From the NCBI GenBank assembly GCA_036504035.1, contig DASXVV010000006.1, positions 504,793 to 568,792 of the forward strand: DNA of 64,000 bases, in the 5' to 3' direction. The notes beneath the pieces are model-generated. The model had not been told where the DNA came from. It was given only the letters and a program-made list of their open reading frames with translations, and did no database searches. Positions 8,770 to 18,956 of the stretch are shown here, in pieces (the stretch's first letter is position 1; every line of letters begins with the position of its first letter). Source of the stretch: Candidatus Deferrimicrobiaceae bacterium (lineage in GTDB: Bacteria > Desulfobacterota > Deferrimicrobia > Deferrimicrobiales > Deferrimicrobiaceae). The translations under genes were made by a program, and so were the position numbers.

Positions 8770-9276
8770 GTGGGAATTCTGATCCGGCCCGAACTGGAAG
8801 GCGACATCCCGTTCATCCGGCGCCTGAACGCCGATGCCTTCGGCCGGAATTTGGAGGGTGCGCTCGTCGACCGTCTTCGGGCGCGGGGGGCACTGGTCGT
8901 TTCGCGGGTGGCGGAGGTCGACGGCATTGTCGCGGGCCACATCGCCCTCACCCGTGTGACGTCGGACGGCGCGGCCCTTTCCGGGACGGGGCTCGGCCCC
9001 ATGGCTGTCCTGCCGGAGCTACAGCGCGCCGGAATCGGGTCACGCCTGGTCCGGGCGGGGCTCGAGGCGTGCGCGGCGGCGGGATTCGGCTATGTCGTCG
9101 TGCTGGGGCACCCCGACTTCTATCCCCGATTCGGGTTCGTCCCGGCGAGCCTGTTCGGCCTGGACTGCAAATGGCCGGTTCCGGACGCGGCGTTCATGGT
9201 CCGGGAGCTTTTGACGGGCACGCTGGACGCGGTGCACGGCCGCATCGAATACCAACCCGAATTCGACGAGGTGTGA
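8770..9276 (+). CDS. GNAT family N-acetyltransferase
   Basis: A 168-residue acetyl-CoA-dependent N-acetyltransferase of the YhbS-like GNAT group. It begins MGILIRPELEGDIPFIRRLN. The acetyl-CoA binding loop appears as LQRAGIGSRLVRAGLEAC, preceded by the beta-4 strand GLGPMAVLPE and followed by YVVVLGHPDFYPRFGF. The GTG start at 8770 has GGGGGGAGG about 6 bases upstream. The substrate is unknown. It interrupts the usual mnmG-rsmG pairing, and its 5' end is partly duplicated upstream. Confidence 0.9.
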   Translation: MGILIRPELEGDIPFIRRLNADAFGRNLEGALVDRLRARGALVVSRVAEVDGIVAGHIALTRVTSDGAALSGTGLGPMAVLPELQRAGIGSRLVRAGLEACAAAGFGYVVVLGHPDFYPRFGFVPASLFGLDCKWPVPDAAFMVRELLTGTLDAVHGRIEYQPEFDEV

Positions 9277-9282
9277 GGCGCA

Positions 9283-9298
9283 TGTTTCACGTGGAACA
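9283..9298. promoter_or_regulatory. parS site 4
   Basis: TGTTTCACGTGGAACA, between the GNAT gene and rsmG. The left half matches the TGTTTCAC variant of parS and the right half the GTGGAACA variant. Confidence 0.88.
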
Positions 9299-9309
9299 CA
9301 TGGGGATCG

Positions 9310-10011
9310 ATGCAGGCCGATAAGAATAGCCTCCCGGGGGGCCTGTTCCCGCTCCCGGTCCTGGAGGCGGCGCTTTCGGGTCAGCGGTTCGTGCTGCCGG
9401 ACGGCGCCTTGGCGGCGCTAGCCTCCCACGCGGGGGAGATGCTCCGCTGGAACCGGTCGATCCGGCTGACGGCGATCACGGATTTGCGCGAGGTGGCGGT
9501 CAAGCACATTCTCGACTCGCTGCTCCTGCTCCGTTTCGCCCCGTTCGAAGGGCGGATCCTCGACGTGGGGAGCGGCGCGGGGTACCCCGGCATCCCGCTG
9601 GCGCTCTGCCTCCCCGAATGCGCGGTCACCCTGGTCGAGCCCGTCGGGAAAAAATGCGCTTTCCTGTCGCGCATCGTCGCGATGCTCGGGCTTCGCAACG
9701 TCGCGATCGTTCAGGGACGGATCGAACGGAAAGGGGGCGTTGCGCTCCCGCCGTTCGAAACTGTGGTCTCCCGCGCCACGTTTCCCCCGGAGGAGGCGAT
9801 CCCGCTGCTGGCGCCTCACGTCGCTTCCGGAGGTCGGCTGCTTCTGATGACCGGTCCGGCGTCCGAGGGAGATCTCGCGGCCGGGGGGGCGCGCGCAGAC
9901 GTCGGGGACGTTTTCCTTTCCGGAACCGGTCTTTCTACCGGACGAACGGAGACCTTCCTTCTTCCATATAATATGGGCGCGCGAACGATCCGGGAATTGC
10001 GCGTCTCCTGA
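9310..10011 (+). CDS. rsmG: 16S rRNA (guanine-527-N7)-methyltransferase RsmG (GidB)
   Basis: SAM-dependent methyltransferase that makes m7G527 in 16S rRNA, 233 residues. Family features are WNRSIRLTAITDLREVAVKH near residues 45-65 and the SAM-binding motif LDVGSGAGYPGIPLAL. VSRATFPPEEA replaces the common SRAxA motif and is followed by GGRLLLMTGP. The ATG at 9310 lies 11 bases after parS site 4. It keeps its usual place next to parAB. Confidence 0.96.
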   Translation: MQADKNSLPGGLFPLPVLEAALSGQRFVLPDGALAALASHAGEMLRWNRSIRLTAITDLREVAVKHILDSLLLLRFAPFEGRILDVGSGAGYPGIPLALCLPECAVTLVEPVGKKCAFLSRIVAMLGLRNVAIVQGRIERKGGVALPPFETVVSRATFPPEEAIPLLAPHVASGGRLLLMTGPASEGDLAAGGARADVGDVFLSGTGLSTGRTETFLLPYNMGARTIRELRVS

Positions 10012-10025
10012 GCCTCCGAGAGACG

Positions 10026-10041
10026 TGTTCCACGTGGAACA
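10026..10041. promoter_or_regulatory. parS site 5
   Basis: TGTTCCACGTGGAACA, a perfect palindrome between rsmG and parA, 137 bases before the parA start. It could also influence parAB expression. Confidence 0.9.
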
Positions 10042-10177
10042 ACCCGTCACGGGGAGTCGACCGCCATCCGTGACTTTCGTCGCGCGCCGGATTTTCGGTT
10101 TCCAAGCGCCATCGTGACGTGGTAAAAAGGATCGCTACCCATTCGATGAATCATCCGCAAGCATCCCGGGGAGAAAA

Positions 10178-10960
10178 TTGACGCGCATCATCGCCATCGC
10201 GAACCAAAAGGGGGGGGTCGGCAAGACGACGACCGCGGTCAACCTCGCCGCATCGCTCGCCGTGATGGAAAAGCCGGTGCTGCTGGTCGATATGGACCCG
10301 CAGGCCAACGCGACGTCCGGGGTCGGCGGTTCCCCCGAAGCCGACGATACGTGCAACATCTATCGCGTCCTGGTCGGCGACATCCCGATGTCCGAGGCCG
10401 TCCGCGGGACCGAGCTTCCGACGCTGCACGTCTCGCCCGCCGGCTCCGACCTGATCGGCGCCGAGATCGAGCTGGTGATGATGGCGGGGCGCGAATACCG
10501 GCTGCGGGAAGCGCTCTTGTCGGTGGCCGACCGGTACGAGACGATCATTATCGACTGCCCCCCGTCGCTGGGATTGCTGACGGTCAACGCTCTTTGCGCC
10601 GCGGGGTCGGTCCTGGTCCCGCTGCAGTGCGAATATTACGCCCTCGAAGGGCTGACCAAGCTCTACGGCACGATCGGCAAGGTGCGCGAGGCGCTCAACC
10701 CCTCCCTGTCGATCGAAGGCGTGGTCCTGACGATGTTCGACGGTCGGACGAACCTGGCGAACGAAGTGGTCAGCGAGGCACGCGAAAACCTGAATCTTCA
10801 AGTATTTCAGACAGTTATCCCCAGAAACGTTCGCCTGTCCGAGGCGCCTTCCCACGGGAAGCCCGCGCTGCTCTACGCGATCAGCTCCCGCGGCGCGCAG
10901 AGCTACCTGGAACTGGCGAGAGAGATGGTCAGCCGATGGAACGCAAGCCCGAACTCGTAA
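10178..10960 (+). CDS. parA: Chromosome partitioning ATPase ParA (Soj)
   Basis: A 260-residue ParA/MinD-type ATPase that acts with ParB-parS to segregate origins. The deviant Walker A KGGVGKTT is at residues 11-18, Walker A' [11 protein letters not shown] follows, and Walker B is [13 protein letters not shown]. The start is TTG at 10178 with GGGGAG ending five bases upstream; no ATG lies between this ribosome binding site and the P-loop. The last 25 bases overlap parB, so the pair is translationally coupled. Confidence 0.97.
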   Translation: MTRIIAIANQKGGVGKTTTAVNLAASLAVMEKPVLLVDMDPQANATSGVGGSPEADDTCNIYRVLVGDIPMSEAVRGTELPTLHVSPAGSDLIGAEIELVMMAGREYRLREALLSVADRYETIIIDCPPSLGLLTVNALCAAGSVLVPLQCEYYALEGLTKLYGTIGKVREALNPSLSIEGVVLTMFDGRTNLANEVVSEARENLNLQVFQTVIPRNVRLSEAPSHGKPALLYAISSRGAQSYLELAREMVSRWNASPNS

Positions 10961-11814
10961 AGAAAAAGGCCTTGGGCAAGGGGCTTTCCGCCCTGCTGCC
11001 CGCGGGGCCGTCCCCGGCCGCGTCCGCTTCCGCGGATGCCGGCTTCCAGCGCATCCCGGTCGACCGGATCCGCCCGAACCCGTTCCAGCCGAGAAAGACG
11101 TTTTCGGGCGACGAGCTGCACGACCTGGTCGAGTCGATCCGCGAGAAGGGGGTCCTTCAGCCGATCCTCGTGCGCCCGGTCGGGCAGGGCTTCGAACTCG
11201 TTGCTGGCGAGCGCAGGTTGCGCGCCGCCCAGGCGGCAGGGCTCGACGTCATTCCGTCCGTCGTGCGGAAGATGACCGACCGCGAGTCGCTCGAGGCCGC
11301 GGTGATCGAGAACCTGCAGCGCGACGACCTCAATGCCATCGAGCTGGGCGAGGCGTACCACCGGCTGATGCACGATTTCTCGATGACACAGGAAGACGTC
11401 GCGCGTCGGGTCGGGAAGGAACGCGCGACCGTCGCCAACACGATGCGGCTCCTCAAGCTGCCGGCCGATGTCAAGCAGGCCGTCGTCGAAGGGACCCTGT
11501 CGGCCGGCCACGCCCGGGCGCTGCTCGGCGCGCCGCCCGAGCGGATCCCCGCCCTTTTCCTTGCCACTGTAGGCAAGGGGCTCTCGGTGCGTGAGGTCGA
11601 GCGCCTCTGCCAAGAGACGCCGAAGCGCAAGACGACCCGGCAAAAGGAGGGCAGCGCCGACGTCCACGTGCGCGATCTCGAGGTCCGTCTGTCACGGCTC
11701 GGGGGCACGAAAGTGCGCATCGTGGGAGACGCGCGCAAGGGGCACTTCGAGGTGTCGTACTACTCCGAGGGCGAATTCGAACGCCTTTGCCAGATGCTTT
11801 TCGGCGGACGTTGA
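10936..11814 (+). CDS. parB: Chromosome partitioning protein ParB (Spo0J)
   Basis: CTP-dependent clamp that loads at parS; 292 residues. The N-terminal ParA-contact segment [12 protein letters not shown] is at residues 11-22. The CTP-binding motif GERRLRAAQ is at 91-99, and [14 protein letters not shown] follows. The helix-turn-helix lies around [20 protein letters not shown], and a C-terminal dimerisation domain ends in [14 protein letters not shown]. The start chosen is ATG 10936 inside the parA end. Its targets are the five parS sites just upstream. Confidence 0.97.
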   Translation: MERKPELVKKKALGKGLSALLPAGPSPAASASADAGFQRIPVDRIRPNPFQPRKTFSGDELHDLVESIREKGVLQPILVRPVGQGFELVAGERRLRAAQAAGLDVIPSVVRKMTDRESLEAAVIENLQRDDLNAIELGEAYHRLMHDFSMTQEDVARRVGKERATVANTMRLLKLPADVKQAVVEGTLSAGHARALLGAPPERIPALFLATVGKGLSVREVERLCQETPKRKTTRQKEGSADVHVRDLEVRLSRLGGTKVRIVGDARKGHFEVSYYSEGEFERLCQMLFGGR

Positions 11815-11827
11815 TCAAAAAAAATGA

Positions 11828-11855
11828 TTGCATCCCATTTGGGGTGTGATATATT
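11828..11855 (+). promoter_or_regulatory. Promoter for the small lipoprotein gene
   Basis: TTGCAT at 11828-11833 and TATATT at 11850-11855 are spaced by 16 bases. A palindrome TTATCCG-GTAA-CGGATAA at 11880-11897 lies in the expected leader, 25 bases before the start codon, and could be an operator or an RNA hairpin. Confidence 0.5.
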
Positions 11856-11922
11856 TCGACGAATTAGATACCACTGCGATTATCCGGTAACGGATAAATT
11901 CTCGTGAAAGGAGTGAACCCCA

Positions 11923-12132
11923 ATGCGTAAGTACCTCGCCCTGTTCTTCATGCTTCTTCTTGCGGCGTCGATCGGTCTTTCCGCCTGCGCCAAGAAGGAA
12001 GAGGCCCCTGCGGCCCCGCCCGCTCCGGCGGCTGAGCCTGCGGCTCCGGCTGCCCCTGCGGCACCGGCCGACAACGCGGCGCCTGCGGCTCCGGGTGCGC
12101 CCGCTGCCCCGGCTGAAGCTCCCAAGCAGTAA
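11923..12132 (+). CDS. Small Ala/Pro-rich lipoprotein
   Basis: The 69-residue product starts with a lipoprotein signal peptide: MRKYLALFFMLLLAASIGLS then AC, with the lipobox LSAC and lipidated Cys22. The mature part is KKEE followed by about 40 residues almost wholly Ala and Pro (repeats such as APAAPA), likely an extended, flexible tether. AAAGGAG at 11907-11913 is the ribosome binding site. It stands alone, with its own promoter and a strong terminator. Low complexity prevents a family assignment; the sequence resembles small periplasmic spacer or signalling lipoproteins. Confidence 0.85.
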   Translation: MRKYLALFFMLLLAASIGLSACAKKEEAPAAPPAPAAEPAAPAAPAAPADNAAPAAPGAPAAPAEAPKQ

Positions 12133-12200
12133 TTTCGGGACCCAGTCGGAAAAGCTTCATCGGCCTTGCCCGTTTGCGGGCATGCCGGTTCCAAACGAGA

Positions 12201-12230
12201 AGGGCAGGTGGATTTCCACCTGCCCTTTTT
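12201..12230 (+). terminator. Rho-independent terminator
   Basis: The perfect 10-base stem GGGCAGGTGG / CCACCTGCCC (12202-12211 and 12216-12225), with loop ATTT, is followed by five T residues at 12226-12230. It ends the lipoprotein transcript and isolates the ATP synthase operon. Confidence 0.93.
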
Positions 12231-12266
12231 GCTTCCCCCGGCCGCACGCCGGGAAGGTTTTCCCCC

Positions 12267-12296
12267 TTGACATCCGGGGCTTTTGCATGGTATCAA
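12267..12296 (+). promoter_or_regulatory. Probable ATP synthase operon promoter
   Basis: TTGACA (12267-12272) and TATCAA (12291-12296) are separated by 18 bases, 65 bases before the first atp start codon. The -35 box is perfect; the -10 box is moderate. Confidence 0.5.
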
Positions 12297-12360
12297 TCTT
12301 TCGTTTAACTTTCGCCATTACTTGCCTGCTTCAAGCAACCCTCAGGGGGGGAAAGGGTTC

Positions 12361-12816
12361 ATGGAACTCGTCGCGAAAATTTTCGAAACGCTCGAGATCA
12401 ACCAGCTGGCGCTCGTGCAGTTCGGCCTGGTGGTCGTCCTCGCGTTCGTCCTTTCCGCTACCTTGATCAAGCCGATCCTCGCCGTGTTCCAGGAACGCGA
12501 CAACCGCACCGTCAAGCCGGTCGACGAGGCGAAGAAGATGCTGGCCGCCGCCGAGGCCGCCAACGTCACTTACATCGATTCGCTGCGCAAGACGTCGATC
12601 GAAGCGCTTGCCCGCAAGCGCCGCGCGATGGACGAGGCCGCCAAGAGCGAGCGAAAGACGCTCGAGGGCGTTTTCGAAGAATCCAACAAGAAGATCGAAG
12701 CGATGAAGGCCGGGATCGCCGTCGAGAAGGAAGCCGCCGCCAAGGTGCTTCGCTCCGACGTCGCGCGTCTTTCGGTCGAGATCGCCGAAAAAGTGCTCGG
12801 GAGACAGATGGCGTGA
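12361..12816 (+). CDS. atpX: ATP synthase F0 subunit b' (AtpX)
   Basis: Peripheral-stalk subunit, 151 residues. It has one N-terminal membrane helix (LALVQFGLVVVLAFVLSATLI) followed by a long charged coiled coil rich in Ala/Glu/Lys, ending VEIAEKVLGRQMA. I placed the start at ATG 12361, with a GGGGGGGAAAGGG stretch before it; an upstream in-frame ATG at 12283 would add an unconserved, promoter-overlapping extension. It overlaps the next gene by 4 bases. Two b-type genes in a row are usual in Geobacter-like bacteria and cyanobacteria. Confidence 0.9.
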   Translation: MELVAKIFETLEINQLALVQFGLVVVLAFVLSATLIKPILAVFQERDNRTVKPVDEAKKMLAAAEAANVTYIDSLRKTSIEALARKRRAMDEAAKSERKTLEGVFEESNKKIEAMKAGIAVEKEAAAKVLRSDVARLSVEIAEKVLGRQMA

Positions 12817-13385
12817 AAAAGATTCTCTCCCTCATCGTGTTCCTCGCGACGACTTCCCCCGTCTGGGCTGAAGATGCGGCCGGCGGCCATCACGCCGCGG
12901 GCATCCCGTGGGACGTAATCGTCAAGCAGGCCGTCAACTTCGCCATTCTGGCGATCGTCCTCGTCTACTTCCTTCGCAAGCCGCTGTCCTCGTTCCTTAA
13001 AGAGCGCACCGAGCTGCTCAAGAAAGCGATCGACGAAGCGGCGCTGGCGCGCACCGAGGCCGCCCGCAAGCTGGCCGACATCGAGGCGAAGGTTTCCGCC
13101 TTGCCGTCCGAGATTGCGGCGATCGACCAGCGGATGGACGCCGAGGGCGCCGACGAGGCGAAAAAGATCCGCGAGGCCGGCGCGGCCGAAGCCGCCCGCA
13201 TCCTGGCGCAGGCCGAGCAGACCGCGTCCCAGGAAGTGATGAAGGCGCGCGCAGAGCTGCGGCAGGTCGCGGCTCTCGAGGTCGCCCGCGCCGCCGAAGA
13301 GATCGTCACGAAGTCGATGACGCCCCGGGACCAGGAACGGCTGGTCCAGGAAAACATTGAGAAGATACGGGAGATCGTCCGGTGA
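12813..13385 (+). CDS. atpF: ATP synthase F0 subunit b
   Basis: A 190-residue peripheral-stalk subunit. The N-terminus MKKILSLIVFLATTSPVWAE looks like a cleavable signal peptide, then a second hydrophobic segment VNFAILAIVLVYFLRKPLS anchors the protein, followed by a coiled coil to the end ([11 protein letters not shown]). The start is GTG 12813, overlapping the previous stop. The extra N-terminal segment is a known variant in delta-type proteobacteria. It pairs with b' as a heterodimer. Confidence 0.93.
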   Translation: MKKILSLIVFLATTSPVWAEDAAGGHHAAGIPWDVIVKQAVNFAILAIVLVYFLRKPLSSFLKERTELLKKAIDEAALARTEAARKLADIEAKVSALPSEIAAIDQRMDAEGADEAKKIREAGAAEAARILAQAEQTASQEVMKARAELRQVAALEVARAAEEIVTKSMTPRDQERLVQENIEKIREIVR

Positions 13386-13924
13386 TCGGTGGAAGCCTGG
13401 CAAGGCGGTACGCCCGCGCGCTGCTCGACATCGGGCAGGAAGAGAAGCAGCTCCGGAAGATCCTGGTCGAGGTCGAGTCGTTCTCGGGGCTGTTGTCCGG
13501 CACGCCCGAAGTCCACGATATGCTGTTCGCGGCGCACGTCAACCGCCGCGACAAGGCTGCGTGGCTCGAGGGTGCGGTCACGAAGCTCGGCTTCCTCCCC
13601 ACGACGAAGAACTTCCTTCTGCTGCTCGTCGACAAGGATCGGATGGATGTCCTTCCCCAGATACTCGTCGAACTGCGCCGCATGGTCGAGGAGCTCGAGG
13701 GCATCGAGCGCGTCGAGGTGACCGCCCCGGCGGCGCTGTCCTCCGCGCAGCGCGATCAGCTTTGCACTGCGATCGCAGCGAAGACCGGAAAGAAGATCGA
13801 GCTCGAAGAAAAGATCGATCCTGCGGTGCTGGGTGGCATGGTCGTGAAGGTGGGCTCCACCGTTTACGACGGCAGCGTCCGCACGCAGATCCACCAGATC
13901 CGGGAAAATCTACAAAAGGGGTGA
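13382..13924 (+). CDS. atpH: ATP synthase F1 subunit delta
   Basis: The delta/OSCP subunit joins F1 to the b stalk; 180 residues, normal length. It begins [20 protein letters not shown], and the C-terminal signature lies in [20 protein letters not shown] then [14 protein letters not shown]. The GTG start at 13382 overlaps the atpF stop by 4 bases. Confidence 0.97.
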   Translation: MIGGSLARRYARALLDIGQEEKQLRKILVEVESFSGLLSGTPEVHDMLFAAHVNRRDKAAWLEGAVTKLGFLPTTKNFLLLLVDKDRMDVLPQILVELRRMVEELEGIERVEVTAPAALSSAQRDQLCTAIAAKTGKKIELEEKIDPAVLGGMVVKVGSTVYDGSVRTQIHQIRENLQKG

Positions 13925-13934
13925 GTCCAGCGCC

Positions 13935-15443
<1,509 letters not shown>

Positions 15444-15474
15444 CGGATCGTAACGAAAAGGGGCGACACGTAAA

Positions 15475-16350
15475 ATGGCGAACCTTCGCGCGATCCGCAA
15501 GCGGATCAGCAGCGTCAAGAGCACCCAGCAGATCACCAAGGCGATGAAGATGGTGGCCGCCGCGAAATTGCGGCGTTCCCAGGACGCCATCACCGCGGCG
15601 AGGCCCTATGCGCAAAAGCTGCGCGAGGTGGTCGAGTCGCTGGCGGGGAAAGCCGGTCCGGAGGCGCACCCGCTGCTGGCGGCCCGCGAGGTCAAGAAGC
15701 TCGCGTTGCTCGTGATCACTTCCGACCGCGGCCTTTGCGGCGGGTTCAACTCGGCGCTTCTGCGCACCGTCCATCGTTTCCTGCGCGAGCACGAGGGCAA
15801 TTACGAGCAGGTCTGCGTGTTCGCGGTCGGCCGCAAGGGGCGCGATTTCTTCCGCCGGCGCGAAGTCGGCATTACCAAGGAATACGTCAACGTGCTCGGC
15901 GCCCTGTCTTATTTCAACGCCGAGACGATGTCGCACGACCTGATCGACGGCTTCAATGCGGGGCAGTTCGACGAGGTGCAGATCGCCTTCAACGAGTTCC
16001 GGTCGGCGATCTCCCAGACGCCGCGGTTCGAGAAACTGTTCCCCATCTCGGTCGACGCAGGGACCGGCCCGGTCGAAGGCGAGGCCGACATCGACTTCAT
16101 CTACGAACCGGGGCAAAACGAGATCCTGGCGAAACTGCTCCCCAAGTACGTCGAGATGCAGATCTTCCGGTCGCTGCTCGAATCGGTTGCCGGCGAGCAC
16201 GGCGCCCGGATGAGCGCGATGGATTCCGCGACGCGCAACGCCAAGGAGATGATCTCGAGCCTGACGCTCCAGATGAACCGCGCGCGCCAGGCGACCATCA
16301 CCAAGGAGCTTTCCGAGATCGTCAGCGGGGCCGAGTCGCTCAAGGGATAG
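15475..16350 (+). CDS. atpG: ATP synthase F1 subunit gamma
   Basis: Central rotary shaft, 291 residues. The N-terminal helix is MANLRAIRKRISSVKSTQQI and TKAMKMVAAAKLRR. The conserved block TSDRGLCGGFNSALLR follows, and the C-terminal signature is MDSATRNAKEMISSLTLQMN then RARQATITKELSEIVSGAES. ATG 15475 lies 31 bases after atpA. Length and motifs match the family. Confidence 0.98.
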   Translation: MANLRAIRKRISSVKSTQQITKAMKMVAAAKLRRSQDAITAARPYAQKLREVVESLAGKAGPEAHPLLAAREVKKLALLVITSDRGLCGGFNSALLRTVHRFLREHEGNYEQVCVFAVGRKGRDFFRRREVGITKEYVNVLGALSYFNAETMSHDLIDGFNAGQFDEVQIAFNEFRSAISQTPRFEKLFPISVDAGTGPVEGEADIDFIYEPGQNEILAKLLPKYVEMQIFRSLLESVAGEHGARMSAMDSATRNAKEMISSLTLQMNRARQATITKELSEIVSGAESLKG

Positions 16351-17832
<1,482 letters not shown>

Positions 17833-17856
17833 CCGAGACCAGGGGATAACTAAACG

Positions 17857-18258
17857 ATGGCATCCACGATTCAATTAGAGCTGGTCACCCCCGAACGCCT
17901 CCTCGTCTCGGAAGCGGTCGACGAGGTCATCGCTCCGGGTTTCCTGGGCGAGTTCGGCGTGCTTCCCGAGCACACCTTCTACCTGACCATCCTGTCCATC
18001 GGGGTGATGTGCTACCGGATCGGGGGGGAGACCTTCAAGATCGCGCTCGGCGGCGGCTTCGCCGAGGTTACGCCGGAGCGGGTGGTCGTCATGGCCGACG
18101 TCGCCGAACGGGCCGAAGAGATCGACATCGATCGCGCCCGAAAGGCATTCGAGCGTGCCGAGGCCGTGGTTAAAGAACTGTCTCTCGACGACCGGACCTA
18201 CCAGAAGGCCTATGCCGCGCTCCAGCGCGCCATGGTCCGGATGGCGGCGGCAGACTAG
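17857..18258 (+). CDS. atpC: ATP synthase F1 subunit epsilon
   Basis: A 133-residue regulatory subunit at the foot of the shaft. It begins MASTIQLELVTPERLLVSEA. The beta-sandwich core contains APGFLGEFGVLPEHTFYLTI (the usual PGxxGxxGVLPxH motif), and a C-terminal helical hairpin follows (IDRARKAFERAEAVVKEL). It is the last gene of the operon and is closed by the hairpin at 18293-18325. The a and c subunits are not in this cluster. Confidence 0.96.
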   Translation: MASTIQLELVTPERLLVSEAVDEVIAPGFLGEFGVLPEHTFYLTILSIGVMCYRIGGETFKIALGGGFAEVTPERVVVMADVAERAEEIDIDRARKAFERAEAVVKELSLDDRTYQKAYAALQRAMVRMAAAD

Positions 18259-18292
18259 ACCCGATAAAAGAACTCGGAACTCGGGACGATCC

Positions 18293-18332
18293 ACCGCCTC
18301 CCCGGCCATGCGCCGGGGGGGCGGTCTTATTT
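18293..18332 (+). terminator. Terminator of the ATP synthase operon
   Basis: A 14-base stem with one G-U pair (18293-18306 with 18312-18325) and a five-base loop is followed by TCTTATTT. It lies between convergent atpC and the gene ending at 18327, so it may act in both directions. Confidence 0.85.
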
Positions 18333-18881
18333 GAGGACGGCCCGGATCTTGGGCTTGCCGTCCTCGACCGCGATCCTGAACTCGATTTTCTTGCCGCCGG
18401 CGCGGGCTGCGATGTCTCGGGCGCGGGCCATCAGCGCCTCCTTCATGGCCGCGAGGTCGCCGTCGCCTCCCACCGGCAGCCCGCAGGCGACGCGCGCCTC
18501 GGCCAACCGCTGGGCCGCCGCGTCGAGCTGCGCCGCGTCGATCGGATCCTCGGCCGGGGGCGCGGGCCGGGTCAGGCGTCCCTTGGCATCGCGGGACAGG
18601 CGCCCTTCTTCCATGTCCCGGACGGTTCGGCCCCAGTGGTTTCCGAACGAGTAATACCGGGCCTGGATCGCGTTGAAGCGGAACTGTTCCTGGGTCTGGG
18701 TGAACGTTCGCTGTCCCATCTTGCGCAGCGTCGTCTCGAGCGCCGTCCGTTCGCGCACCGGCTCGGACTTCCGGCCGCCGGAAAAGAAAAGCTCGTACTG
18801 GTGCTGCAGCCCGTCGAGATCCTGTTCGAGGCGGTCCAGCGCGCTTTTCATCTCATCGGCCAAGACGGTTCCTTTCGCCAT
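18327..18881 (-). CDS. Conserved hypothetical protein, MXAN_5187-like
   Basis: The 184-residue product has no signal or membrane segment. The N-terminus is helical (ADEMKSALDRLEQDLDGLQH). It is followed by YELFFSGGRKSEPVRERTAL and by QFRFNAIQARYYSFGNHWGR, a pattern I associate with the C-terminal domain of MXAN_5187-type proteins of delta-type proteobacteria; that assignment is from memory and moderate. The C-terminal third (KKIEFRIAVEDGKPKIRAVL) looks like a small beta unit. It converges with atpC and diverges from glmU. Function unknown. Confidence 0.8.
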   Translation of the reverse strand: MAKGTVLADEMKSALDRLEQDLDGLQHQYELFFSGGRKSEPVRERTALETTLRKMGQRTFTQTQEQFRFNAIQARYYSFGNHWGRTVRDMEEGRLSRDAKGRLTRPAPPAEDPIDAAQLDAAAQRLAEARVACGLPVGGDGDLAAMKEALMARARDIAARAGGKKIEFRIAVEDGKPKIRAVLK

Positions 18882-18956
18882 GCAAACCGGATAGACTAAG
18901 ACGTCCGCCCCCGGCGCGGGGCCTCCATTCTAGCATCCGGAAAGGGAACTTTGTCG

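Noticed and set aside
8256-9002. 248-codon minus-strand frame between mnmG and the GNAT gene, seemingly with repeats
   Set aside because: The repeats come from the DNA duplication and the parS palindromes (FHVEH, CSTWN readings), not from a real protein.
12160-12300. Zinc-ribbon-like peptide (WISTCPFC) near the lipoprotein gene
   Set aside because: It is read through a rho-independent terminator stem and promoter, with no start signal; the Cys pair is accidental.
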